From the NCBI GenBank assembly GCA_016720345.1, contig JADKKV010000005.1, positions 620,001-684,000 of the forward strand: a stretch of 64,000 bases of DNA. Reading direction: 5' to 3'. Each line of letters starts with the position of its first letter. The first letter of the stretch is position 1. Shown in pieces: positions 47,771-55,644 of this stretch. The position numbers and the translations under genes are program-made. The stretch comes from Thermomonas sp. (GTDB lineage Bacteria; Pseudomonadota; Gammaproteobacteria; Xanthomonadales; Xanthomonadaceae). The notes beneath the pieces are model-generated. The model made no database searches and was not told where the DNA came from. It saw nothing but the letters and a program-made list of their open reading frames with translations.

Positions 47771-48916
47771 TTACCTTGCCGCGGCGCGCGCGTGGCGCGC
47801 CTGCCATGCCGGATGCTCGCGCGCCAGCAGTGCGCGCGGCCAGTCGCCGTACCACGCATAGCCGGTGCGGCGTTCGCGGGTCACGTCCTCATAGCGCGCC
47901 AGCCGGCGGCCATCGCGGTCCGCCAGCACCACCGTGTCGTCGGCCAGGTCGTGGAAGCGCGCCCACAGGCCGCGTGCCGCCGGGTCGGCCACCAGCCGCC
48001 GGTCCTTGCTGCTCCCGTGATGGCGGAACTGCTCGGCCGGGGCATCGAAGGTCTGCAGCCGCCAGCCGGTCAGTTCCACCTGCCGCAGCCACTGCACCGC
48101 GCCCTCGACGGCCGCGATCACCTCCGGCGGCGGCGACGGGATCGACATCAGGTAGCGCACCACGCCAACGGTTTCCTGGGTGGCGATCGCGGGCAGCTCG
48201 AACGTGCGCCCCTGCGCCGGCTGCAGGGTGGTTTCGTCGTATTGCCCGGCCCAGCCCGCGAGCCGGTCGCGCTGGCGGACCTGCAGGCGCAGCACGCAGG
48301 CGTCGCCGCCGGCGATGGCGGCTTGCACGCGCGCCAGCAGCGCGCCATCGACGAAGGCATAGCGGCGGCGGTCGACGACCACCTTGCGCAGCGTGCCCAG
48401 CACGCCGGCGGTGACGTCGTCGGCGAAGGTGATGCGCGGGTGGTAGGACTGCACGGCAGGCACGCTGTGCGGCCAACCGCCGCATGAAGCGACCTGGTGG
48501 GCCAAGGTGAACTCAAGGCCGCGCAGGCTGCCCTCGCGGTAGCGCGGATCGCCGGTGAGGGCATGCGCGGTGGCGAGGTAATCGAACTGGGTGTAGGTGT
48601 TGCGGTTGTCGAAACTGCCGCCGGATTTCTTCGCTTCCGCGGCGAAGCGCGCGCGGGTTTCATCGTCCAGGATGCGCGCCGGATCCTCGTTCTCCTTCCA
48701 GCCGCCATCGACGCGCTGGTAGAGCAGGATGTTGTCGGCGATGTTCGCCACCGCGTCCGGCGCATGCCGCGGGTAGTTGTCGCCATGCACGCTGCGCCAG
48801 TGCTGGATCGCGTCATCGAATGCGTCCAGCGACGGCGCGTCCTGCTTGCCGTCGGCGGCGTTCGCCACGCCCGCGCAGGCCAGCAGCGCGACCAGCCAGG
48901 CTGCGCGCAGCGTCAT
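47771..48916 (-). CDS. Pectate lyase, PL10 (PelA-like)
   Basis: Exported polysaccharide lyase of 381 residues. The signal peptide (MTLRAAWLVALLACAGVANA) is followed by the family start VANIADNILLYQRVDGGWKE, then SFDNRNTYTQFDYLATAH and the Ca-site region CGGWPHSVP, all typical of PL10 enzymes that cleave polygalacturonate by beta-elimination. The C-terminal YAWYGDWPRALLA also fits. The start overlaps the stop of dctM by 4 bases (ATGA), so lyase and transporter are co-translated. Confidence 0.92.
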   Translation of the reverse strand: MTLRAAWLVALLACAGVANAADGKQDAPSLDAFDDAIQHWRSVHGDNYPRHAPDAVANIADNILLYQRVDGGWKENEDPARILDDETRARFAAEAKKSGGSFDNRNTYTQFDYLATAHALTGDPRYREGSLRGLEFTLAHQVASCGGWPHSVPAVQSYHPRITFADDVTAGVLGTLRKVVVDRRRYAFVDGALLARVQAAIAGGDACVLRLQVRQRDRLAGWAGQYDETTLQPAQGRTFELPAIATQETVGVVRYLMSIPSPPPEVIAAVEGAVQWLRQVELTGWRLQTFDAPAEQFRHHGSSKDRRLVADPAARGLWARFHDLADDTVVLADRDGRRLARYEDVTRERRTGYAWYGDWPRALLAREHPAWQARHARAAAR

Positions 48917-50196
48917 GCTTTCAGCGCCGCCGGCAACCACAGCGAGAGCTGCGGGAACAGCGCGACCACCAGCAGCACCAGCAGCGCGGCCAGCCAGAAC
49001 GGCCAGATCGTGCGCATGCACTGGCCGATGCTGATCTTGCCGATCGCGGTGCCGATGAACAGCACCGAGCCCACCGGCGGGGTGACCAGGCCGATGCCGC
49101 CGGTCAGCACCAGCACCAGGCCGAAGTGCACCGGATCGATGCCGTAGGCCTTCGCCACCGGCAGGAAGATCGGCGTGCAGATCAGGATCATCGGCGCCAG
49201 GTCCATGAAGGTGCCCAGCACCAGCAGCGCCAGCACGATCAGCAACAGCGCCGCGTGCTTGCCCTCTGCGAACGACTGCAGCGCCTCCACCGCCGCCGCC
49301 GGCACCTGCAGGTAGGCCAGCAACCAGCCGAACACCGCCGCCGCCGCGATCACGAACAGGATCGCGCCCGCGCTGCGCGCGGCATGGGTGACCGCACCGA
49401 CGAATTCGCGCACACCGAGTTGCCGGTACAGCAAGCCGGTGACCAGCAGCGCGTACACCACCGCGATCGCCGCACTTTCCACCGCGGTGAAGATGCCGGC
49501 GCGGATGCCGAAGAAGATCAGCCCCACCAGGCCCAGGCCCGGCAAGGCGGCCAGCAGGCGGATCAACACCGCGCGGCGGCCGGGAAACGGCTCCACGCCG
49601 TAACCGCGGCGGCGTGCCACCACGTAGCCGGTGACCATCAGCGCCAGGGTCATCAGCAGCGCGGGCACGATGCCGGCGGCGAACAGGTCGGCGATCGACA
49701 AGCCACCGCCGGCCGCCGCCGAATACAGGATCAGGTTGTGCGAGGGCGGCACCAGCAGCGCCACCAGCGCGGCGGTGATGCTGACGTTGACCGCGTAGTC
49801 GCGGTCGTAACCGCGCTTGACCATCTGCGGGATCATGGTGCCGCCGACTGCGGACACGTCGGCGATCGCCGAACCGGACACGCCGCCGAAGAACAGCGAC
49901 GACAGGATGCTGACCTGGCCCAGGCCGCCGCGCAGGCGGCCGACCAGCGCCGATGCCAGCGCGATCAGTCGCTCGGAGATGCCGCCGCGCAGCATCAGCT
50001 CGCCGGCGAAGATGAACAACGGGATCGCGATCAGGCTGGCCGAGCCGGAGCCGGCCGAGACCTGCTGCACCAGCACGATGCTGGGCACGTCGAGATAGAG
50101 CAGCGTTGCAAGCGCGGCGCCGGCCAGCGCGAACGCCACCGGCACGCCGAGCAGCAGCAGCAGGCCGAACACGATGAACAGCAGGGCGATCGCCAT
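48913..50196 (-). CDS. dctM: TRAP transporter large permease (DctM family)
   Basis: Inner-membrane transport subunit of 427 residues with about 12 helices. Family segments: PLFIFAGELMLRGGISERLI, SSLFFGGVSGSAIADVSAVG, ILYSAAAGGGLSIADLFAAG and GGIGLVTPPVGSVLFIGTAI. It uses a sodium or proton gradient to import acids captured by DctP. In this operon, with two pectate lyases and Kdu enzymes nearby, the likely cargo is a mono- or di-galacturonate (inference). One base separates its start from the dctQ stop. Confidence 0.95.
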   Translation of the reverse strand: MAIALLFIVFGLLLLLGVPVAFALAGAALATLLYLDVPSIVLVQQVSAGSGSASLIAIPLFIFAGELMLRGGISERLIALASALVGRLRGGLGQVSILSSLFFGGVSGSAIADVSAVGGTMIPQMVKRGYDRDYAVNVSITAALVALLVPPSHNLILYSAAAGGGLSIADLFAAGIVPALLMTLALMVTGYVVARRRGYGVEPFPGRRAVLIRLLAALPGLGLVGLIFFGIRAGIFTAVESAAIAVVYALLVTGLLYRQLGVREFVGAVTHAARSAGAILFVIAAAAVFGWLLAYLQVPAAAVEALQSFAEGKHAALLLIVLALLVLGTFMDLAPMILICTPIFLPVAKAYGIDPVHFGLVLVLTGGIGLVTPPVGSVLFIGTAIGKISIGQCMRTIWPFWLAALLVLLVVALFPQLSLWLPAALKA

Positions 50197-50197
50197 A

Positions 50198-50722
50198 TCA
50201 GCCGCCCTCCGCCACGGCCGGCGCGGCGGCCGCGGGCTCGTTGCCGGGACGCAGCTGGGCCAGCGCGAACAGCGCCATCAGCGCGCCACCCAGCGCGACC
50301 GGCAGGTAGTCGATGCTTTCCGGCATCGCCACGCCCGCGGTCGGGATGTGCAGGCCGTCGAAGAACAGCACCCCGCCCCACCAGGCCAGCATCGCGCCGA
50401 TGCCGACCACCACCAGCGACTGCAGCACCTGCAGCCACCGCCGCGTGCTTGGTGCCATCGCGTCGGCGAGCAGGGTGAAGCTGAAATGGCGCCGCGCATG
50501 CACGCCGGCGGCCGCGCCCAGGCTCATCGCGGTGCTCAGCAGCAGCACGGTGACCGGCTCGGTCCAGCTGGGCGAATCGTTGAGCACGTAGCGCGCGATC
50601 ACCTGCCAGCCCTGCACCAGCACCAGCCCGAGCAGCGCGCAGGCCGCGACCGCGATGGACAGGCCGGCAAGCCGGTCGATGACGCCTTGCGGCGGCGGAG
50701 CGGAATCGGTGGTGTCCGGCAT
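50198..50722 (-). CDS. dctQ: TRAP transporter small permease (DctQ family)
   Basis: Inner-membrane subunit of 174 residues with four hydrophobic helices. GWQVIARYVLNDSPSWTEPV is the DctQ signature following helix 1, and a second conserved stretch is HARRHFSFTLLADAM. It bridges DctM and DctP. ATG 50722 with GAGG eight bases upstream is preferred to a TTG at 50737. Confidence 0.93.
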   Translation of the reverse strand: MPDTTDSAPPPQGVIDRLAGLSIAVAACALLGLVLVQGWQVIARYVLNDSPSWTEPVTVLLLSTAMSLGAAAGVHARRHFSFTLLADAMAPSTRRWLQVLQSLVVVGIGAMLAWWGGVLFFDGLHIPTAGVAMPESIDYLPVALGGALMALFALAQLRPGNEPAAAAPAVAEGG

Positions 50723-50729
50723 GGAGGCC

Positions 50730-51719
50730 TCAGGCAAGCGCGCGGATGCGCCGGGTCAGGTCGGCGATCGCCGGGTCGCGCTGGTACGCGTCCAGCAGCG
50801 GTTGCGCCGCGCGGCGGAAGGCGGGGATGTCGCAGTCGTTGGCGAGCACGCCGGACCCGGCCACCGTGCGCCGCGCCAGCGCTTCGGATTCGTCCCATTC
50901 CGCGCGCATCACCGGCACCGATGCGCGCGCCAGTTCCAGCAGCAGGCCGCGGTCGCGCGGCGCCAGCGCATCGAAGCTGCGGCGCGACATCAGCAGCACG
51001 TCGGGCGCGTAGGCGTGTTCGCTCTTCGACCAATACCGCGCGGCCTCGAAGTGGCGGCTGGACTGGAAGCTGCGGATGTTGTTCTCGGCGCCCTCGATCA
51101 TGTGCGTCTCCATCCCGGAGAACACTTCGCCCAGCGACAGCGGCGTCGGGTTGGCGCCGAACAGGCGCAGCATGCGGATGAAGATGTCCGACACCGGCAC
51201 CCGGATCTTCATGCCATGCAGGTCGCGCGGCTCCACGATCGGCCGGCGGGTGTTGTAGAAGCAGCGCGGGCCGCTGTCGTAGATCGCCAGGCCGACCAGG
51301 CCGCGCGCCGCGAAGCCCGCCAGCACCGTCGCGCCCACCTCGCCGTCCAGCGCGCGGCGCTGGTGGGCGGTCGATTCGAAGACATAGGGCAGGCACAGCG
51401 CCTGGGTCAGCGGGAACGCGTTGTTGAGCGCGCCCGAATACACGCGGGTGATGTCGATGGCGCCGAAGCGCGCCATGTCGATCGCCTCCGATTCGCGGCC
51501 GAGCTGGCCGGAGTGGTACTGGCGCATGCGGATGCGGCCGCCGGTGGCGGCTTCCAGCTGTTCGCCGAGCCAGCGCACCGCCGCCACCGTGGGGTAGTCC
51601 TTGACGTGCACGTCGGTCGCGGTCAGCACCCGGGTGCCGTCCTGCGCGACCGCGCGCGGCAGCAGGGCCGCGCCCAGCAGCGCCGCGCCACCCGCCAGCA
51701 GCTGCCTGCGCGTGCTCAT
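50730..51719 (-). CDS. dctP: TRAP transporter substrate-binding protein (DctP family)
   Basis: Periplasmic binding protein of 329 residues. The N-terminus MSTRRQLLAGGAALLGAALL resembles a twin-arginine or Sec signal. The mature protein has YHSGQLGRESEAIDMARFGA, SMALL-molecule site residues around DLHGMKIRVPVSDIFIRM (the conserved Arg that holds a carboxylate) and the gating helix THMIEGAENNIRSFQSSRHF. The carboxylate-binding Arg fits uronic acids. Start overlaps the hydratase stop by 4 bases. Confidence 0.94.
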   Translation of the reverse strand: MSTRRQLLAGGAALLGAALLPRAVAQDGTRVLTATDVHVKDYPTVAAVRWLGEQLEAATGGRIRMRQYHSGQLGRESEAIDMARFGAIDITRVYSGALNNAFPLTQALCLPYVFESTAHQRRALDGEVGATVLAGFAARGLVGLAIYDSGPRCFYNTRRPIVEPRDLHGMKIRVPVSDIFIRMLRLFGANPTPLSLGEVFSGMETHMIEGAENNIRSFQSSRHFEAARYWSKSEHAYAPDVLLMSRRSFDALAPRDRGLLLELARASVPVMRAEWDESEALARRTVAGSGVLANDCDIPAFRRAAQPLLDAYQRDPAIADLTRRIRALA

Positions 51720-52543
51720 GCGCCCGGCTCCGGTCGTGCCACCACCGTCTCCACCTCCAGGTCCGCGACGCCGGGGAACGCCACCCGCGCGTGCTGCCCG
51801 GCGACGATATCGTGGATGCCGGTGGCCGCGCCGGTCGAGACCAGCTGGCCGGCGCGCAGCGGACGTCCGCGGCGCGCGCCCTTGGCCAGGGCGAACGCGA
51901 GCGCGGCCAGTACCCCGCCATCGATGGCGTGGGTGCCGCCGGTGCCGACCGACGCGCCGTCGATGAAGGTCTCGCAGGCGAGTCCATCGACCAGCCGCTG
52001 CCGCCAGTCGGCCACTTCCGGGCCCAGCAGCAGGCCTGCGTTGTTGCCGTAGTCCGACACCACCACCGGCGGGCCGAGCCGGTTGATGTCGGGCAGCGGG
52101 CTGCCGGCGAATTCGACGCCCACGTGCAGCGCTTTCACCAGCGCCGCCGCCTCGCCCGGGTTCCAGGCCAGCTTGCCGGCCGGCGCGTCCTGCGCCAGCA
52201 CGAACACGAACTCCGCTTCCACCGCCGCGAAACCACCGGTGATCACCGGGAACCGCGCCGGGAGCGCGCCGTGGCGCTGCACGCGGTTGGAGAAGATCGG
52301 CCCGACCAGGCGTTCCTCGCCCAGCCTGGCCTCCCAGTCGGCAGGGATCCGCCCGACTTTCCAGCCGGCGATCGGTGCGGGCCACAGGTGGATCGCCGCG
52401 TCCTGGCAGGCGTAGCCGGCATCCAGCGACTGCGGGATGGTCCCGGGGTAACGCGGCAACGCGCTCGCGTCGAACCTGGCCTTGACCAGCCGGCGCGCGA
52501 TTTCCCAGCTGTCGGTATCGTCCCCAAGCATGATCCGGTCCAT
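51716..52543 (-). CDS. Fumarylacetoacetate-hydrolase-family protein (2-keto-4-pentenoate hydratase-like)
   Basis: A 275-residue enzyme of the FAH superfamily, hydratase/decarboxylase branch. It has GWKVGRIPADWEARLGEERL near residue 60, the metal ligands in AAVEAEFVFVLAQD and a C-terminal GIHDIVAGQHARVAFPGV. Related enzymes hydrate or decarboxylate 2-keto acids. As first gene of the TRAP/PL10 operon it may act on a keto-deoxy uronate intermediate; such a step is not part of the standard Kdu pathway. Start: ATG 52543 with GGGAGGGG upstream, or ATG 52531. Confidence 0.85.
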   Translation of the reverse strand: MDRIMLGDDTDSWEIARRLVKARFDASALPRYPGTIPQSLDAGYACQDAAIHLWPAPIAGWKVGRIPADWEARLGEERLVGPIFSNRVQRHGALPARFPVITGGFAAVEAEFVFVLAQDAPAGKLAWNPGEAAALVKALHVGVEFAGSPLPDINRLGPPVVVSDYGNNAGLLLGPEVADWRQRLVDGLACETFIDGASVGTGGTHAIDGGVLAALAFALAKGARRGRPLRAGQLVSTGAATGIHDIVAGQHARVAFPGVADLEVETVVARPEPGA

Positions 52544-52575
52544 CCGGCGGAGCCCCTCCCAAGCGTCCGGGGTGT

Positions 52576-52620
52576 TGTATAGGAAACCGGTGTCAAAGAC
52601 AATCTGCACTGCACTATGAT
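52576..52620. promoter_or_regulatory. Divergent promoters with shared LacI-type operator
   Basis: The site GGAAACCGGTGTCA (52582-52595) sits between the divergent hydratase and PL1 genes. Rightward, TATGAT (52615-52620) with GTCAAA 17 bases upstream forms a promoter whose -35 overlaps the site. Leftward, TATACA (52581-52576) with TTGTCT or ATTGTC 15-16 bases upstream places the site inside the spacer. One repressor dimer could therefore control both operons. Confidence 0.6.
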
Positions 52621-52647
52621 CAACCCCAGTCCCGGGAGGAAACCGCA

Positions 52648-53994
52648 ATGACCAGCTGCCTGCACCGCCTCGCCAACCCCGCCCGCGTGTTCGCCTGCGC
52701 GGCCCTGCTGGTGGCCTCCGCGGCGCTCGCCGCGCAACCGGCGCCGGCCCCCAGGACGGCGTTCCCGGGCGCCATGGGCTGGGCTGCGCATACGCCTGGC
52801 GGGCGTGGCGGCAAGATCCTCCGGGTCACCACCCTGGCCGGCGAGGGTCCCGGCTCGCTGCGCGAAGCGGTGGAGGCGAAGGGGCCGCGGATCGTGGTGT
52901 TCGAGGTCGGCGGTGTGATCGACCTCGGGGTCAAGGCGCTGAAGATCCGTGAACCCTTCTTGACCATCGCTGGACAAACCGCCCCGCAGCCTGGCATCAC
53001 CCTGGTCCGCGGCGGCATCGACCTCAGCGCGCACGACGTCGTCATCCAGCACCTGCGGGTGCGCCCGGGCGAGGCCGGGTTGCCGAAGATGGCCGGCACC
53101 GACTTCGATTCGATCAGCACCGTCGGCGCCCACGACGTGATCGTCGACCACTGCTCGCTGACCTGGTCCACCGACGAGAACCTGTCCGCGTCCGGCACCC
53201 GCTTCAAGGGCGAGACCCCGGCGCAGTGGCGCGACGGCACCTCGCACCGGATCACCTTCAGCAACAACATCCTGGCCGAGGGGCTTGGCTTCGCCACCCA
53301 CGCCAAGGGCGAGCATTCCAAGGGTTCGCTGATCCACGACAACGCGCGCGACATCCTGGTCATCGGCAACCTGTATTCGCAGAACCGCGAACGCAACCCG
53401 ATGTTCAAGGGCGGCACCCAGGGCTGGGTGGTCAACAACCTGATCAACAACCCCGGCCAGCGCGCGGTGCACTACAACCTGATCGCCGCCGAGTGGGACG
53501 GGCACCCCTACCAGGACGGACAACTGGTGCTGGTCGGCAATTCGATGCGCGGCGGCCCGAACACGCCGGAGCGCACGCCGTTCTTCCAGTTCGGCGGTTC
53601 CGGCTGGCTGGACCTGTACATGGAGGACAACCTGGCGGTGGATCGCTACGGCGAACCGTTGCCGCAGACCGGGCGCTACAGCAGCAACAGCGCCGGCTGG
53701 CGCATGCTCAAGGTGCGTCCGCCGCTGCCGTTCGGGGTCACGCCGATGCCGGCGAAGGACGTGCAGGACAGCGTGATCGCCAACGCCGGCGCGCGCCCGT
53801 GGGACCGCGACGACATCGACCGGCGGATCCTGGAGAACGCGATCGAAGGGCGCGGCAAGCACATCGACAGCGAGCAGGAAGTGGGCGGCTACCCGAAGCA
53901 TGCGGAGACGCGCCAGGCGTTCGTGCCGGAAGACTGGGACCTGGACACGATGCAGCCGCTGAAGCCGCTGGTGCGCCGCGAGCCGTTGCGCTGA
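52648..53994 (+). CDS. Secreted pectate lyase, PL1-like
   Basis: A 448-residue exported lyase with a right-handed beta-helix fold. The signal peptide runs to about ALAAQP. The conserved start AFPGAMGWAAHTPGGRGGKI, LTIAGQTAPQPGITLVRGGI and VIVDHCSLTWSTDENLS are typical of the PL1 subgroup found in bacterial pectin loci. The Ca-binding acidic positions fall near DFDSISTVGAHDVIVDH. GAGG precedes the ATG. The next gene starts 7 bases after its stop. Confidence 0.92.
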   Translation: MTSCLHRLANPARVFACAALLVASAALAAQPAPAPRTAFPGAMGWAAHTPGGRGGKILRVTTLAGEGPGSLREAVEAKGPRIVVFEVGGVIDLGVKALKIREPFLTIAGQTAPQPGITLVRGGIDLSAHDVVIQHLRVRPGEAGLPKMAGTDFDSISTVGAHDVIVDHCSLTWSTDENLSASGTRFKGETPAQWRDGTSHRITFSNNILAEGLGFATHAKGEHSKGSLIHDNARDILVIGNLYSQNRERNPMFKGGTQGWVVNNLINNPGQRAVHYNLIAAEWDGHPYQDGQLVLVGNSMRGGPNTPERTPFFQFGGSGWLDLYMEDNLAVDRYGEPLPQTGRYSSNSAGWRMLKVRPPLPFGVTPMPAKDVQDSVIANAGARPWDRDDIDRRILENAIEGRGKHIDSEQEVGGYPKHAETRQAFVPEDWDLDTMQPLKPLVRREPLR

Positions 53995-54001
53995 GACCAC
54001 G

Positions 54002-55579
54002 ATGGACCGCGACCGCCGCCGCTTGCTGCAGGCCTGGTGCGCGTTGGGGCTGGCGGCGTCGGTGCCGGCCTTCGCGGCCCCGCGCAACGGACGGAGCAGC
54101 GCGCGCACCCGCAGTGGCCGCGTGCTTGGCGTGCGCGACGGCGACCTGCATGTGTTCCGCGGAATCCGCTACGGCGCGGACACCGCGACCGGGCGCTTCC
54201 AGCCGCCGCGCAGGGAGACGCCCTGGCGCGGGGTGCGCGAGGCGCTCGTCTTCGGCGCCAGCGCACCGCAGTCCGGCGACGACGGCCCGGGCAGCGAGGA
54301 CTGCCTGTTCCTCAATGTCGCCACCCCGGGCCTGGGCGACGGCAAGCGGCGACCGATCCTGGTCTACATCCACGGCGGCGGCTTCAACAACGGCAGCGGC
54401 AGCGACCCGCTGTACGACGGCAGGCAGTTGTGCGCCCACGGCGACGTGGTGGTGGTCACCGTCAACCATCGCCTCAATGCATTCGGCTATCTCTACCTCG
54501 GCGAGGTCGACGAGCGCTTCCGCGAATCCGGCAACATCGGCCAGCTCGACCTGATCGCCGCGCTGCACTGGGTGCGCGAGCACGCCGCGGAATTCGGCGG
54601 CGATGCCGGCAACGTGACGGTGTTCGGCCAGTCCGGTGGTGGCGCCAAGATCGCCACCCTGATGGCGATGCCGGCCGCGCGCGGCTTGTTCCATCGCGCG
54701 TGGACGATGAGCGGGCAGCAGGTCACCGCCGCCGGCCCGCGTGCCGCCGCGCAACGCGCCAGGCTGTACATGGATGCACTTGGCGCGCGCGATGCAGGTG
54801 CATTGCTTCGACTGCCGATGCCGAAGCTGCTGGAGGCCTTGCGCACGCGCGATCCGTCCCGGGTCGAGGACATGGCGCTGTACTTCGGCCCGGTGCTGGC
54901 GGGCCAGGCCTTGCCCCGGCATCCGTTCTGGCCGGACGCGCCGCCGCAGTCCAGCGACATCCCGATGGTGATCGGCAATACCCGCGACGAGACCCGTGGC
55001 TTCCTCGGCAACGATCCGGCCAACTTCACCCTCGGCTGGGACGACGTGCCGGAAAAACTGCGCAAGCAGCAGTTCGTCGACCTCGATCCACGCGAGGTCA
55101 TCGCCGAATACCGCCGGCTGTATCCACGGTACACGCCGTCCGACGTGTTCTTCGCCGCCACCACCGCCGGCCGATCCTGGCGCGGCGCGGTGGAGGAACT
55201 GGAAGCGCGAGCCGCGCAAGGGCGCAACACCTGGGCCTACCAGCTCGACTGGCATCCCGACACCGACGAAGGCCGGCGCACGCGCGCCTTCCACACCCTG
55301 GACATCCCGCTGGTCTTCGACACCATCGCGCAACCGGGCTCGCGCACCGGTACGACGGACGCCGCGCGCGCCGTCGCCGCGGCCATGCGCGACGCCCTGC
55401 TCGCCTTCGCCCGCAACGGCGATCCGCGCACCGGCGCGACCGCGGAGTGGGCGCCTTATTCGCTGGCGCGCCGCGAGACCATGGTGTTCGGCGCCAGGCC
55501 CGCGATGCAGGACGATCCACGCGGCGGCGAACGCGCGTTGTACCAACGCGTGCCGTTCGTGCAGCGCGGGACCTACTGA
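54002..55579 (+). CDS. Type-B carboxylesterase, exported
   Basis: Alpha/beta hydrolase of 525 residues. The signal (RDRRRLLQAWCALGLAASV) has a twin-arginine look. The catalytic Ser is S211 in VFGQSGGGAK; SEDCLFLNVATPG and the oxyanion YIHGGGFNNGSG are carboxylesterase type-B signatures; the Glu lies in NTRDETRGFLG and the His in RAFHTLDIPLVF. Co-transcription with the PL1 lyase suggests it removes an ester (methyl, acetyl or feruloyl) from pectin; the specific ester is not readable from sequence. Confidence 0.9.
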   Translation: MDRDRRRLLQAWCALGLAASVPAFAAPRNGRSSARTRSGRVLGVRDGDLHVFRGIRYGADTATGRFQPPRRETPWRGVREALVFGASAPQSGDDGPGSEDCLFLNVATPGLGDGKRRPILVYIHGGGFNNGSGSDPLYDGRQLCAHGDVVVVTVNHRLNAFGYLYLGEVDERFRESGNIGQLDLIAALHWVREHAAEFGGDAGNVTVFGQSGGGAKIATLMAMPAARGLFHRAWTMSGQQVTAAGPRAAAQRARLYMDALGARDAGALLRLPMPKLLEALRTRDPSRVEDMALYFGPVLAGQALPRHPFWPDAPPQSSDIPMVIGNTRDETRGFLGNDPANFTLGWDDVPEKLRKQQFVDLDPREVIAEYRRLYPRYTPSDVFFAATTAGRSWRGAVEELEARAAQGRNTWAYQLDWHPDTDEGRRTRAFHTLDIPLVFDTIAQPGSRTGTTDAARAVAAAMRDALLAFARNGDPRTGATAEWAPYSLARRETMVFGARPAMQDDPRGGERALYQRVPFVQRGTY

Positions 55580-55599
55580 AGCCCCCGCGCAAAAAAGAA

Positions 55600-55631
55600 C
55601 CGCGCCACGGGAGGGGAAGCCCGTGGCGCGG
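55600..55631 (-). terminator. Rho-independent terminator of the TonB receptor gene
   Basis: A perfect 12-bp stem (55600-55611 / 55620-55631, CCGCGCCACGGG and complement) with an 8-base loop. Read on the minus strand it is followed by TTCTTTTTT, a proper terminator tail. It lies 14 bases after the receptor stop and also beyond the end of the plus-strand esterase gene. Confidence 0.9.
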
Positions 55632-55644
55632 CAGGCCGCATCGC

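Noticed and set aside
50730-52562. 610-codon frame ending in DctP
   Set aside because: The first 281 codons are an out-of-frame reading of the hydratase gene; DctP has its own ATG and signal peptide at 51719.
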